From assembly GCA_009787695.1 (NCBI GenBank), contig WQSW01000001.1, forward strand, positions 63,604 to 127,603: a DNA stretch of 64,000 nt, in the 5' to 3' direction. The notes under the pieces are model-generated. The model was not told where the DNA came from. It ran no database searches and worked only from the letters and a program-made list of their open reading frames with translations. Below are positions 1-10,800 of this stretch, one piece after another (positions within the stretch are counted from its first letter, which is position 1; every line of letters begins with the position of its first letter). The translations under genes were made by a program, and so were the position numbers. Source of the stretch: Treponema sp. GTDB lineage: Bacteria > Spirochaetota > Spirochaetia > Treponematales > Breznakiellaceae.

Positions 1-1287
1 CGCTTTATCGGGCATAAACCTTCCTGTAATATACCTTTGCGCCAATTTCGCTGCAAGCGATACAGCGCTGTCTGCAAATTTCACCTGATGATGTTCTTCG
101 TATTTTTTTTGAATCCCTTTTAAAATTTCAAGTGTATCATCAAAGGCAGGCTCATCTACCATTATTTGCTGAAAACGTCTTTCTAAGGCTGCGTCTTTCT
201 CAAAGTGTTTTCTGTATTCAGCAAGAGTTGTAGCTCCTATACACCTGATTTCTCCGCGTGAAAGACCGGGCTTTAGCATATTTGATGCGTCTAACGTTCC
301 TTCCGCGCCTCCTGCTCCGATGATTGTGTGAATCTCATCAATAAAAAGAATAATATTTCCTGCCTGATTTACTTCTTTAATTATTTTTTTTATCCGCTCT
401 TCAAATTCTCCGCGATACTTTGTTCCTGCAACAACTAATCCCATATCAAGACTTAAAATACGTTTACCTGAAAGCACATCAGGCACTTCTTCGCTTATAA
501 GAAGCTGAGAGAGCCCCTCTACAATCGCAGTTTTTCCCACTCCCGGCTCACCTACTAAAATAGGGTTATTTTTTGTACGGCGTGATAAAATACGTATTGC
601 TCGGTTAATTTCTGTTTTTCGTCCTACAACAGGGTCCATCTTTCCAGCTCTTGCAAGAGCTGTAAGATCGCGCGAATAATTATCAAGTGTCGGTGTCAGC
701 ACAGGATATGATGCAGGTCTAACGCGCGGAGGACGTTCAGGTTCGCCTTCGCTTTTATGATGAACTGCTGTTCTTTCTTTTTGAGTTAAGAAAGGCTGAG
801 ACCTATCTACTCCTGTAATTTCTTCATTATTTATGGAGTTTGATTGATTAAAAGTTGTCTGAATAATGACACGTAACATATCTGTATCAACTGCACGCTG
901 ATTTAGATAAACCTGTACAGTTGAATCTTGTTCGCGCATGGAAGAAAACAAAAGATGTTCTGTACCTAAATAAACGCTTCCCATCGCTCTTGCTTCTTCT
1001 GTTGCTGTATCAAGCATAATTTTCGTGCGTTTAGAAGGAGGCACTTCCCCGCTGATAATTAAACCGGGAATACGCGGAATTGATCCTTCAAGTATATATA
1101 AAAACTCATTAATATCGATTCGCAGATAGGCTAAAGCCTTGCATGCTGTCCCGCCGCCTTCTTTTAACATTGCAATAATAATATGTTCAGGCAACAGCTG
1201 ATCTGAATTAAATCTTTTTGCTTCTTCTTGTGCATTAACAGAAAGAAGTTTTTCCACTCGCGGAGTTAGTCCTTTAAACACAAACAT
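1..1287 (-). CDS. clpC: ATP-dependent Clp protease ATP-binding subunit ClpC (partial, C-terminus outside window)
   Basis: My own minus-strand translation from CAT at 1285-1287 gives [26 protein letters not shown]..., a Clp-N domain, then Walker A GEPGVGKT and Walker [19 protein letters not shown]. The ORF is open to the window edge. Confidence 0.93.
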   Translation of the reverse strand, partial: MFVFKGLTPRVEKLLSVNAQEEAKRFNSDQLLPEHIIIAMLKEGGGTACKALAYLRIDINEFLYILEGSIPRIPGLIISGEVPPSKRTKIMLDTATEEARAMGSVYLGTEHLLFSSMREQDSTVQVYLNQRAVDTDMLRVIIQTTFNQSNSINNEEITGVDRSQPFLTQKERTAVHHKSEGEPERPPRVRPASYPVLTPTLDNYSRDLTALARAGKMDPVVGRKTEINRAIRILSRRTKNNPILVGEPGVGKTAIVEGLSQLLISEEVPDVLSGKRILSLDMGLVVAGTKYRGEFEERIKKIIKEVNQAGNIILFIDEIHTIIGAGGAEGTLDASNMLKPGLSRGEIRCIGATTLAEYRKHFEKDAALERRFQQIMVDEPAFDDTLEILKGIQKKYEEHHQVKFADSAVSLAAKLAQRYITGRFMPDKA

Positions 1288-1326
1288 ACCTCTTATTATC
1301 TATAATATTTTAATTTTCGGCAATTA

Positions 1327-1773
1327 CTAAAAATTTACTATGTCTCCGATTTTTACCCCAACATTTGTAAACCATCCTTGAGGCACTTCTAAAGCGTAAC
1401 GTCCTGAACGGCTTGAAGAAACAGAGTTTTTATCATTGGGATACATATTTTTTATATCAAAAATTCGCCCGTCTGATGTAATAAAAGCGATAGATAGGGG
1501 AATAACTGTATTTACCATCCAAAAAGACATAATTTGATCCTGCTCAAAAATAAAAAGCATCCCTTCTCCGTCCGCAAGATTTTTCCGATGCATAAGACCT
1601 TTCGTTTTTTCCTCTTGTTTTTCTGCAATCTCAGCTTTAACAATTGTGATAACCTGCCCGTCTCTTTCGATAGATAATTCTTTTACAGGGAGTTTTTGTG
1701 TATCGCAGGAAGAAATAATAAAAATATTAATTACGGCGCACAAGGATATTACTTTTATTATTTTAGAACTCAT
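1327..1773 (-). CDS. DUF192 family exported protein/lipoprotein
   Basis: IKAEIAEKQEEKTKGLMHRKNLADGEGMLFIFEQDQIMSFWMVNTVIPLSIAFI is typical of DUF192; N-terminal signal/lipobox-like IISSCD. Confidence 0.85.
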   Translation of the reverse strand: MSSKIIKVISLCAVINIFIISSCDTQKLPVKELSIERDGQVITIVKAEIAEKQEEKTKGLMHRKNLADGEGMLFIFEQDQIMSFWMVNTVIPLSIAFITSDGRIFDIKNMYPNDKNSVSSSRSGRYALEVPQGWFTNVGVKIGDIVNF

Positions 1774-2332
1774 CGATAAAATCCTGACGTAATTTTACTT
1801 GTCCTGATTCGGCAACACCGGATTCATTTATTATGTCATCAAAAACTATTTTGTCTATATATTTTACTGTCAGCGGGCGTTCAATTGATATTCTTGTTTC
1901 TTCTGTTTCCCAAACAGCAGACCTTGGATCAAGATATGAAGGCTGTCCGTATTTATCTACAAATTGCATAAAGATTGAATAATGATCGATTACTTCTGTG
2001 TTAAGCGTAAAAGCCATTATAAAAAGCTGACCGTCTCTTAACTGAAAAAACGCTCTTTTAATAAAATAAGTTCCGGTAGTTTCAACAAGGCTCTGTTCTC
2101 TTGCAGGCAGGAATGAAACATCTCTGTCCCCTCTGAAATAAAAGTAGCTGTCTGCCATTAGATTTGTTTTTAACTCATCAAGGCTCATGCCTAAAACAAT
2201 TTGGCGGAATTGGCGCGGCAACTGGTTTTTTTCTTCATTTACAGGCTCTTCTTGCGCCCAAGTATTTGAGAAAGAGAGAATAAAAACGGTTAAAAGTAAC
2301 GGTAGTATCTTTTTATGGTTCATCTTTACCAT
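1763..2332 (-). CDS. hypothetical exported protein
   Basis: Signal peptide MNHKKILPLLLTVFILSFSNTWAQ; start overlaps the upstream frame; no family recognised. Confidence 0.7.
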   Translation of the reverse strand: MVKMNHKKILPLLLTVFILSFSNTWAQEEPVNEEKNQLPRQFRQIVLGMSLDELKTNLMADSYFYFRGDRDVSFLPAREQSLVETTGTYFIKRAFFQLRDGQLFIMAFTLNTEVIDHYSIFMQFVDKYGQPSYLDPRSAVWETEETRISIERPLTVKYIDKIVFDDIINESGVAESGQVKLRQDFIDEF

Positions 2333-2403
2333 TATCGGCTGTTTTAAGATAGGTGTTAAGGGGAGATTATCCGCTGATTTTTTCTACGATTTTTTATTAT
2401 AAA

Positions 2404-3672
2404 TCACTTCTTACCGGTTCGCAGTTTCTCGAGCTGCATCATCTTTTTAAAATATGCGCATTGTTTTGGGATTTCTTTTACATCTTTTACAAATATTTTT
2501 TCGTTTAAGATTTGGAAGGATTTATTATCCATCAATTTTTTTCCGTAAATTTGTGCGTCTCCGTGCGACAGACCTACCATATTTAATAATTCTTTTAAAC
2601 CGAAATCAAATGAATAATTGCTTATGTTGTCTACAACAACTTTTTTCTTGTCAAGTTGAATTTGAAGCATATCGTACATGCGTCCAAGCGGGTCTGTAAT
2701 TTGCGTATTTGCCAATTGCCTGTAAATTGACCAAATTCTTTCCGCTAATAATGTGGTAAGACGCGCAATAAGCTGAGGCTGAGTTTGAATCATCTGCTGG
2801 AAATTTGCTTTGTTTACAGCCATTAATTGGCAATTTTCGTAGGCGACAGCGCCTGCGGCGCGCGGCTTGGATTCAAGCAATGCCATCTCACCGAAAATAT
2901 CGCCGGATTTTAAAACAGCTAAAAGAATCTCGTTATTATCCGTTATTTTAATTATTTTTACAGAACCTTTCTGAATAATAAAAAGTTCATTTCCAGGCTC
3001 TCCTTCGCAAAAAATAATAGAATCCTTTGTATATATGCGTGTTGTTTCTGTCGGAGGAAATTCTTTTTGAGGTTCTTTTATATAAGGTGCAATTTTTTTT
3101 AACCGTTCAATTGCAGTTTGTACATTTATGCCTTTCGGACAGCATTTTATATATTTTTGATAAGCATAAAACGCCTGTGAATATTGGTTGTTTTTTGCGT
3201 AATATTCTGCAATATTATAAATATGGCTTGGATCTTCTGCAGCATTATTTTTTAATGTTAAACGTGTCAGCGCCTCATCTAAAAAACGCATTCTTTTTGA
3301 AAATTGCATGATGATTTTCATCGCTACAGGAGCGTTGTTTTGAATTAATTGGCTGAATTGATCTTTTTGAACTGATATTAGAGTAACATCTGTAAGAGCC
3401 TGAGCAGTTTCGATATGGCTGTGTCCTGTCATCGTTGAAACTACTCCGAAGAAATCACCCGGTCCTAATACATCGCCTTCTTCGGCTACTATCTGCACTT
3501 CTTTGGAAAGTCTAACCTTCCCGCTTCGTATAATAAAAAATCTATCTGCGTTTCTTTTGCCTTCGACTATTATGTATGAGTTCGCCGTAAAATTAACAAA
3601 TGCGAGTTGTAAAGCCATTTCCCCCTCTTTTAACTCAAAGACAGTATATTTAATATATCGACATATTGTCAA
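2404..3672 (-). CDS. protein with two cyclic nucleotide-binding (CRP/FNR-like) domains
   Basis: Two cNMP-type motifs (FFIIRSGKVRLSKEVQIVAEEGDVLGPGDFFG and LFIIQKGSVKIIKITDNNEILLAVLKSGDIFGEMALLESKPRAA). The likely start is an internal Met (MALQLAFVNF). Confidence 0.85.
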   Translation of the reverse strand: MTICRYIKYTVFELKEGEMALQLAFVNFTANSYIIVEGKRNADRFFIIRSGKVRLSKEVQIVAEEGDVLGPGDFFGVVSTMTGHSHIETAQALTDVTLISVQKDQFSQLIQNNAPVAMKIIMQFSKRMRFLDEALTRLTLKNNAAEDPSHIYNIAEYYAKNNQYSQAFYAYQKYIKCCPKGINVQTAIERLKKIAPYIKEPQKEFPPTETTRIYTKDSIIFCEGEPGNELFIIQKGSVKIIKITDNNEILLAVLKSGDIFGEMALLESKPRAAGAVAYENCQLMAVNKANFQQMIQTQPQLIARLTTLLAERIWSIYRQLANTQITDPLGRMYDMLQIQLDKKKVVVDNISNYSFDFGLKELLNMVGLSHGDAQIYGKKLMDNKSFQILNEKIFVKDVKEIPKQCAYFKKMMQLEKLRTGKK

Positions 3673-3754
3673 CTAGTCTTAAATTGCCGGAAAAACTCGG
3701 AAATTAACCGCTAATCACTTACAAACAATGCGCCGATAATATAAAAAGAAAAAT

Positions 3755-4198
3755 ATGAATAAGAAAATAAATTTTGAAGATTCAATTTTCATTCTAGAAG
3801 CAAGAATCAGAATGATAAGAGATCTTTTACATCTTGATACTGATACAGGTCTCTTTTATACCCAAACAATGAATGATTTGGAGTTTATTAACAATGTAAT
3901 GGAAATACTGACAGCAAAATTTCTTGAAAATATGCAAATCCTTGATCGTGAAGTTGAAGCTGATAATATCGTTGAGACTGAATGGAAGTACAGCCAGCTT
4001 TTAATCGAAGTATCAAATAATTCAAGCCCATTCTCCGCTTCTGTATTTCCTCAAATGACAGCTACCATATCTAAATTTAAAAAAGACAGTGCAAAAAGGC
4101 AAAAATTAATCGATGATGCATATGTACCAACAGATAATGTCGCTACAGAAAATGTTGTTACCAATGCCGAGATTACAGGGCTCTTGGGACCTGTGTGA
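3755..4198 (+). CDS. hypothetical protein
   Basis: 147-codon ORF, overlaps the start of rsmD by 4 nt, suggesting translational coupling. Confidence 0.65.
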   Translation: MNKKINFEDSIFILEARIRMIRDLLHLDTDTGLFYTQTMNDLEFINNVMEILTAKFLENMQILDREVEADNIVETEWKYSQLLIEVSNNSSPFSASVFPQMTATISKFKKDSAKRQKLIDDAYVPTDNVATENVVTNAEITGLLGPV

Positions 4199-4749
4199 GA
4201 ATAACAGGCGGCTCTCTTAAAGGAAACAGAATAACAGTCCCGCCAAGCAGTATGGAGATAAGACCTAGCATGGACAGGATGCGGGAATCTGTCTTTGGGA
4301 TTCTTTGTGACCTTACAGGACTTTCTTTTCTTGATATTTTTACAGGCTCAGGAATTATCGCTCTTGAAGCTGCTTCCAGAGGAGCTGTAAACATAGAAGC
4401 GGTTGAACAAGACAAACAAAAACGAAAAATACTTCTTGAGAATGTTTCGATATCGCCTGTCCGCATCAATTGCCGCTTTATGCCTGCCGAGCTTTATGTT
4501 AAACGCGCTAAATCATCATTTGATATTATTTTCTTGGATCCGCCGTTTCCGTATCTTTATAAATGGGAGTTAGTTGAAAATATAACAACCTCTGCCCTTG
4601 TAAAAAACGGAACAAAAATTTTAATTCACCGCCCAAGACCTGATTATTTAAAAACAGATATTCCTAATCTTGTTAAATTTGATTCCCGCGAATACGGCAG
4701 GTCTGTAGTGGATTTTTTTGAGATTACTTTAAATCAATCAGCTAATTAG
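4195..4749 (+). CDS. rsmD: 16S rRNA (guanine966-N2)-methyltransferase RsmD family
   Basis: MRITGGSLKGNRITVPP, DRMRESVFGIL, LDIFTGSGIIALEAASRGA, DIIFLDPPF; GTG start. Confidence 0.88.
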   Translation: MRITGGSLKGNRITVPPSSMEIRPSMDRMRESVFGILCDLTGLSFLDIFTGSGIIALEAASRGAVNIEAVEQDKQKRKILLENVSISPVRINCRFMPAELYVKRAKSSFDIIFLDPPFPYLYKWELVENITTSALVKNGTKILIHRPRPDYLKTDIPNLVKFDSREYGRSVVDFFEITLNQSAN

Positions 4750-4753
4750 TATT

Positions 4754-5680
4754 TTATTTTTTGTTTCTCATTTTTAAAAGATATTTTTTAAATTCTTGCG
4801 CTTCTTCATTTTTCGGATCAATTATTAGAGCCTCTTCAATATCATTTAAAGATAAATTATATTTATTCATTACATGATACACTTGTGCACGATACACATA
4901 ATATAAAGAGTTAGTTTGATCTAATTTTATTGCCGCATTAATATCACTTAAAGCAGCCTCATAATCATTCCTTCTAAAAGAAATTATTCCTCTGCATGAA
5001 TAAATAACAGGTATTTGAGGATCTAATTCAATTGCTTTTGAATAATCATCATAAGATTTATTTAAATCTTTTAATTCCCTGTAAATATGCCCTCTTTTAA
5101 AATAAAAAACCGCAAAATCTGGCTTTAAACTTATTGCAATATTATTATCTTGCAGTGCCTTATTATATTCTTCCATATCAAGATATAGAATACTCCGCCA
5201 TTGATAAAAATCAGCCTCATTAGGAGCTAATCTAACAGCTTCATTTAAACAAATAAGCGCATTATTAAAATCACCTAACTCATGATAAATTTTCCCTTTT
5301 CTATGATGATTTAAAGCATCGTAAGGGTCTTTTTTTATCGCATCATCAATATCTTTAAAAGCGTTAACAAAATCTCCTATTTGCATATAAGCATAACTTC
5401 TATTTCTTAATGTCTCCGCATTGGAAGGATCAATGCAAAGCGCTTGTGTATATGCTTCAACTGCTTTTTGATAATTATTTAAATAAATATAATCATATCC
5501 TTTCCTGTTTAAATTAAATAATTTTGCTCTGTCAAAATATTTTTTTGAATATTCATTTAGTATACTCTTTGAAGGCTGATTTTTTGGAATTTTAGAGTCT
5601 AAAATAAAAACTTGCTTTTTGCAGTGCGGGCAAAAGATGCTTTTAATCTGTAATTCTTTTTTACAGTAATAACAATTCAT
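4754..5680 (-). CDS. TPR-repeat protein with N-terminal zinc ribbon
   Basis: CYYCKKELQIKSIFCPHCKK zinc ribbon followed by consecutive TPR units (AIxxDPxxAxxxxxRGxxYxxxxDYxxALxD). Confidence 0.85.
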   Translation of the reverse strand: MNCYYCKKELQIKSIFCPHCKKQVFILDSKIPKNQPSKSILNEYSKKYFDRAKLFNLNRKGYDYIYLNNYQKAVEAYTQALCIDPSNAETLRNRSYAYMQIGDFVNAFKDIDDAIKKDPYDALNHHRKGKIYHELGDFNNALICLNEAVRLAPNEADFYQWRSILYLDMEEYNKALQDNNIAISLKPDFAVFYFKRGHIYRELKDLNKSYDDYSKAIELDPQIPVIYSCRGIISFRRNDYEAALSDINAAIKLDQTNSLYYVYRAQVYHVMNKYNLSLNDIEEALIIDPKNEEAQEFKKYLLKMRNKK

Positions 5681-5735
5681 TATAATATTTTAAAATAATT
5701 AATAAAAAATGTAAATGTATAAAAACTCATAAAAT

Positions 5736-7094
5736 TTAATTTGGAGATACCAATACTCCGTAACCTTTTTCTCCTGTAAGTTCACCGTCTTTCATTACAA
5801 AATTACCTCTTACTATCGTTGCAACCGGAACTCCTTGCACTTCCATTCCGTCATACGGACTTGTCTTACTTTTTGAATGAAGATTTTCCGCTTTGATTAT
5901 TGTTTTCTTTTTTAAATCGACTATTGTTATATCTGCGTCTGCTCCGGGTTCTATATTTCCTTTTTGCGGATATATTCCCCAAATTTTTGCAGGGTTTTCA
6001 CTTGCCAGTCTTACAAAATCATTTATAGAAAGTTTTCCTTTGTTTACTTCATTTAAAAAAAGGCTTACTAATGTTTCAGTTCCGCACAATCCTGCAGGTG
6101 CATCCCAAATTGGCAGTGATTTTTCTTTTGCGGTATGCGGCGCATGATCGCTTGCAATAATATCAATTACTTTTTTATTTATTGCTTCCCATAAAGCCAG
6201 ACGGTTTTTTTCATCGCGTATCGGAGGATATACCTTATGCGTGTATTTTTCTGCATCAAAAAAAAGATAATGGGGACAGGTTTCTGAGCTTATATCTATT
6301 CCTTTTTGTTTTGCTTCTGATACAAGAACTGTTCCGTCAGATGAAGTTATATGATGAATATGAATTTTTGCTCCTGTATATTTTGCATAACAGATTACCG
6401 TTTGAATTGCAAGCGTTTCAGAAAAAACAGGTCTTGCATCTGTCAGCCATAAACCTGCATTGTTATATGCGATTTTTGCATCTGTTGCTTGCTTAAATGC
6501 CGTTGTTAAGTAAGAATTTAATTCGCTTGTTTCACAATGAAAACCTATACGCATGCCAATCTCTTTACATTTTTGCATTTGTTCTAATAAAATCGGCAGC
6601 GAAGGGCAAGCAACATCTCCTGTTGAAGTTCCAAAAAAAACTTTAAAACCTAAGGCACCTGCATTTTTTAAATCTTCTGTCTCTTTTAGATTTTCGTCTG
6701 TTAAAAGAGCAAAAAGTGCAAAATCAATATACGATTTTCTTCTTGCAATTTCAATTTTCTCATTAAAACGCTGTACAGAAGATGTTACAGGAATTACATT
6801 GGGCATATCTGCAACCATAGTTATACCGCCCATTGCCGCAGCAATACTGCCTGATTCAAAATCTTCTTTTTCTGTAAGACCCGGATCTCTAAAATGAACA
6901 TGAGCATCTATTATACCGGGCAGAATGTGTTTTCCTTCTGCGTCATATATTAAATCTGCGGTATTTTCATATACTCCGTTACAAGATGCAAACTCTATTT
7001 GTGCGATTATCCCGGATGTAATTGCAATATCACCTTTAAAGGTTTTATTTGGTGTAACGATTAGTCCGTTTTTTATCAGTAAATCGTAGTGCAT
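5736..7094 (-). CDS. dihydroorotase / allantoinase-like cyclic amidohydrolase
   Basis: LPGIIDAHVHFRDPGLTEKEDFESGSIAAAMGGIT, IIASDHAPHT, NPAKIWGIYPQKGNIEPGADADITIVD. The sequence alone does not separate the pyrC-like and allB-like assignments. Confidence 0.85.
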   Translation of the reverse strand: MHYDLLIKNGLIVTPNKTFKGDIAITSGIIAQIEFASCNGVYENTADLIYDAEGKHILPGIIDAHVHFRDPGLTEKEDFESGSIAAAMGGITMVADMPNVIPVTSSVQRFNEKIEIARRKSYIDFALFALLTDENLKETEDLKNAGALGFKVFFGTSTGDVACPSLPILLEQMQKCKEIGMRIGFHCETSELNSYLTTAFKQATDAKIAYNNAGLWLTDARPVFSETLAIQTVICYAKYTGAKIHIHHITSSDGTVLVSEAKQKGIDISSETCPHYLFFDAEKYTHKVYPPIRDEKNRLALWEAINKKVIDIIASDHAPHTAKEKSLPIWDAPAGLCGTETLVSLFLNEVNKGKLSINDFVRLASENPAKIWGIYPQKGNIEPGADADITIVDLKKKTIIKAENLHSKSKTSPYDGMEVQGVPVATIVRGNFVMKDGELTGEKGYGVLVSPN

Positions 7095-7132
7095 AGGTTA
7101 TTATACTAATATTATTAAAAAGTTGGAACTGC

Positions 7133-7891
7133 TTAATCATAAAATACGCATAACCCGTATACTTTTTCTGCACCATGTGCTTTTAATACTGATGCACATA
7201 CTTCCATTGTTGAACCTGTTGTTAAAACATCATCAATAATTAAAACGGTTTTTAATTCTTTTTTTGATTTAAAATAGATTTTTCCTTTTAAATTATCGAT
7301 CCTGTCTTTGCGGTTTAAGCTTTTTTGTACTTTCGATTTTTTTCGTTTTAAGCAGCGGGTAACAGATAAACATACTTTTATTTTTTTCATTCTTTTTACA
7401 AGATGATCTACCTGATCCCAGCCGCTTTCTTTTATTTTTCCAGGTCTTGGCGGGACAGGTACTATCATTATGCCGGAAACTTCGTTAGATAATGCATCTT
7501 TTAATTCAGGCTCTCTTTCAATTACTTCTAATATTTTTTCTGCAAAAAAATCGGCAAGATAGAGGTTTTTTCTGAACTTATACTCTGTTAATAGCTGTCT
7601 GTATTTCCCTATGTAGGGATAAATTACCCATAGCCTCTCATAATAACGTTCTCCTAAATCAGTTTGTTCTCTGTTTCGGCAAGGGAGGCAGGTATCAATC
7701 TCTGTGATTAGAGGTTTGCCGCACAGGCTGCATAAAGAGCCGCAGGTAGCTGGTTCAACTGCCGCTTGGCATTGACTGCATAAGCTTAGGCGAATCTCGT
7801 TTGATTTTAACAGATTTCCGCCGCAAAGAGCGCAAGCGCCGGGAAACAAAAAGTGCTTGAGCTGTAAATAAATTTGATATAAAATATTCAT
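7133..7891 (-). CDS. ComF family phosphoribosyltransferase-like protein
   Basis: Paired Cys motifs (CALCGG, CSQCQA, CSLCGKPL, CLPC) and PRTase motif VLIIDDVLTTGSTM. Confidence 0.88.
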   Translation of the reverse strand: MNILYQIYLQLKHFLFPGACALCGGNLLKSNEIRLSLCSQCQAAVEPATCGSLCSLCGKPLITEIDTCLPCRNREQTDLGERYYERLWVIYPYIGKYRQLLTEYKFRKNLYLADFFAEKILEVIEREPELKDALSNEVSGIMIVPVPPRPGKIKESGWDQVDHLVKRMKKIKVCLSVTRCLKRKKSKVQKSLNRKDRIDNLKGKIYFKSKKELKTVLIIDDVLTTGSTMEVCASVLKAHGAEKVYGLCVFYD

Positions 7892-7991
7892 ACCTATATA
7901 TGGGTTACAGATGCACAGCGCTTGACCGAAAAATAAAAAAGTTTAAAAATTATTTTTTTCTAGAGAACCCTAAAATATTTTCGCCCGCGTT

Positions 7992-10778
7992 TTAATCAAA
8001 TAAAGAGGGGGCATCATCATTTTTTTTGGAATTACCGGAAGTCTTCTTTTTTCCTTTCTCATTTGACACATTCGTTTTTGGCTGGCTATCTTCCGGCAAA
8101 GAAATACCTGCATTCTGCATTTTTTTCCATTGAACTAAAATATTAAGCGCTTCAAGAGGTGTCATCTGCTCAGGATCAATTTCCTTTAGTAATCGATCAA
8201 ACATACTTTGCGCTTCGGATTGTTCGCTGTTTTCAGATAACAGCTCTTTTTCTTTGGTTAGCATATTTCCTGAAAAAGTATCAGTTAAATCGGTATCACG
8301 CTCTTTTAAGAGTTTCATGATCTGCCCTGCTCTTTTTAAAACTTCCTGCGATAAACCTGCTAAACGCGCTACATGAATACCGTAAGATTCGGCTGTCGGT
8401 CCTTCTTTTAGTTTGCGTAAGAAAATTATTTTTTCACCTTGCTCAATTACTTCCATAGAGCGGTTTGCAAGATGAGGATGAGCCAGCAGCGAAAGTTCAT
8501 GGAAATGTGTTGCAAATAACGTTCTGCAACCTATGCGGTTAAGTAAATCTTCGCTGACAGCCCATGCAATGGAAAGACCGTCGTTTGTGCCTGTACCTCT
8601 TCCTACCTCGTCCATAATAACAAGGCTTTTGTCTGTTGCTGTATTTAATATAAATGCCGTTTCATTCATTTCTACAAGAAAGGTTGATTCTCCCCTCGCT
8701 AAATTGTCAGATGCGCCTACCCTGCAATAAATTCTATCGCAGATGCCTATTAAAGCCTCTGTAGCCGGTACAAAACTGCCCATCTGCGCCATTATCGTAA
8801 TAAGGGCTGCAGAACGCAGATATGTTGATTTTCCTGCCATGTTAGGACCTGTTATCATTGCAAACGAAATTTTTTCTTCTGTTCCATTTTTGCCTGAGTT
8901 TAGCAAAATATCATTTGGTATATAATCGCCTCTGCTAAGGTGCGCTTCCACTACAGGGTGGCGTCCTTCATAAATTTCCAGTTTTCCGCTTTCATTTAAT
9001 ACAGGACGTGTCCAGCCTCTGATTGAAGCGGCTTTTGCAAGTGATGCCGCTGTGTCCAGTTCCGCTAAAAGATGAGATGCGGCACAAAGAAAAGCCAGAG
9101 TTTTTTTTGCTTCTTCCCGGATAGAAATAAAAAGTTTTTTTTCTAACTCAATTACCTTGTCTGATGCACCGTTTATCTCTGATTCAAGAGCGGCTAAACG
9201 ATCTGTCGTGTAACGTTCGCCTCCTACTATCCCCTGCCGCCTTATAAAATGTTTTGGAACACGCGTTAAATTTGTTTTTGTCACTTCAAAAAAATAACCT
9301 ATTAAACGGTTATAACGTATTTTTAAACTGGATATTCCTGTCGCTTGTCTTTCTTCTTCCAGATACTGTTCCAGAATTTGCCTTGAGTTATCTCTTATAG
9401 AACGCAGGTTATCCAGCTCTTCGTTGTATTTATCTTTTATTAAATTGCCTTCGTTAAGCACTATAGAAGGCTCATCGCAAATTCCTTTCTCTAATAAATC
9501 TCTTAATTGCCAAAGAGAGTCATAATCTATCTTATCTTCTTTTGTTTCAAAGTTTATTTTTTCTTTATGTTCATTATTTTTAATAATATCATCGTTTATA
9601 ATTTTAAAATTTGAAATTGCCGTTTTAATTGCAATCATGTCTCTTCCGTGTGCTTTATCCATTGCAAGTCTTGAACACAGCCTTTCAAGGTCGGGGGTTT
9701 TCCCTAACATTTCGCGTAACTTGCTTAGAACACCTTGATCCCGGTACAGTACTTCCGTCATATCAAGACGTTTATTGATCTTGTTTAAATCACGCAGAGG
9801 GTGAAGTATTCGCCTTTTTAAAAGCCTTCTTCCCATTGAACAGCGCGTTTCATCCAGTACTTCAAAAAGAGAAAAACGTACATCTGCATCTCTTTGATTA
9901 TATAAAAGTTCAAGATTTCTTTGAGTTGATTCGTCTAAACCTAAATATTCGCAGTCTTTATATAATTTTAGTGTTCTAATATGCGGTAATAAACTTTTAG
10001 AAGTAGTATCAAGATAATCAAGAAGAACTCCTGCAGAAAGAATCTGTGCGCTGTTTTCATCTAAACCCAAACCTTTAAGGTTTGAAAGACCAAATTGTTT
10101 TTCTAATCTGGACTTAGCCTGCACAGAATCAAAAAGCCAGTCTGCCCATCGGTTTAAAATAAGAGAGCTGCTTCTTTCATAAATAGCACTTGCTATATTT
10201 TCTTCCTCTTCTAAAAGTGATTCTTGAATAAGTATTTCTTTTAATGATAAACGTTCCAGTTCCTGACGAAATAATTGAGACTCATCTTTTTTAAATGATG
10301 TGGCAAAAAACTCTCCTGTAGAAAGATCGATATAAGAAAAAGAAAGGGTATTGGCAGTCCTTGCAAGACAGCCAAGATAATTAGATGATCCTTTATCAAG
10401 AAAATCTTCATCTACAGTAGTGCCGGCTGTTATTATTTCTACAACATCGCGTTCAATTACTTTTGTCCCTTTACTGGGAGACGTAAGCTGTTCGCAAATT
10501 GCAATTTTTTTTCCAAGTTTTAAAAGACGCGACACATAGGTTTTTGCCGCATGATACGGAACACCGCACATGGGAAGACCGCCTCTGCTTGTAAGTGTAA
10601 GGTTTAAAAGAGAGGAAACTTCAACAGCGTCTTCTGCGAACATTTCATAAAAGTCGCCTAAACGAAAGAAAAGAATATTCCCTTCTTGTTGTTTTTTTAT
10701 ACGCCTGTATTGCTCAAGCATTGGGCTTACTTTAGGCGTGTCCTGCAAACTCTGTTTGTGCAAACCCTGTTTGTGCAA
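7992..10778 (-). CDS. mutS: DNA mismatch repair protein MutS
   Basis: FFRLGDFYEMF mismatch-binding motif, Walker A MITGPNMAGKSTYLRS, VIMDEVGRGTGTNDGLSIAWA, FATHFHEL. Confidence 0.97.
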   Translation of the reverse strand: MHKQGLHKQSLQDTPKVSPMLEQYRRIKKQQEGNILFFRLGDFYEMFAEDAVEVSSLLNLTLTSRGGLPMCGVPYHAAKTYVSRLLKLGKKIAICEQLTSPSKGTKVIERDVVEIITAGTTVDEDFLDKGSSNYLGCLARTANTLSFSYIDLSTGEFFATSFKKDESQLFRQELERLSLKEILIQESLLEEEENIASAIYERSSSLILNRWADWLFDSVQAKSRLEKQFGLSNLKGLGLDENSAQILSAGVLLDYLDTTSKSLLPHIRTLKLYKDCEYLGLDESTQRNLELLYNQRDADVRFSLFEVLDETRCSMGRRLLKRRILHPLRDLNKINKRLDMTEVLYRDQGVLSKLREMLGKTPDLERLCSRLAMDKAHGRDMIAIKTAISNFKIINDDIIKNNEHKEKINFETKEDKIDYDSLWQLRDLLEKGICDEPSIVLNEGNLIKDKYNEELDNLRSIRDNSRQILEQYLEEERQATGISSLKIRYNRLIGYFFEVTKTNLTRVPKHFIRRQGIVGGERYTTDRLAALESEINGASDKVIELEKKLFISIREEAKKTLAFLCAASHLLAELDTAASLAKAASIRGWTRPVLNESGKLEIYEGRHPVVEAHLSRGDYIPNDILLNSGKNGTEEKISFAMITGPNMAGKSTYLRSAALITIMAQMGSFVPATEALIGICDRIYCRVGASDNLARGESTFLVEMNETAFILNTATDKSLVIMDEVGRGTGTNDGLSIAWAVSEDLLNRIGCRTLFATHFHELSLLAHPHLANRSMEVIEQGEKIIFLRKLKEGPTAESYGIHVARLAGLSQEVLKRAGQIMKLLKERDTDLTDTFSGNMLTKEKELLSENSEQSEAQSMFDRLLKEIDPEQMTPLEALNILVQWKKMQNAGISLPEDSQPKTNVSNEKGKKKTSGNSKKNDDAPSLFD

Positions 10779-10800
10779 CGAAGTTTACCTCGTATTTATT

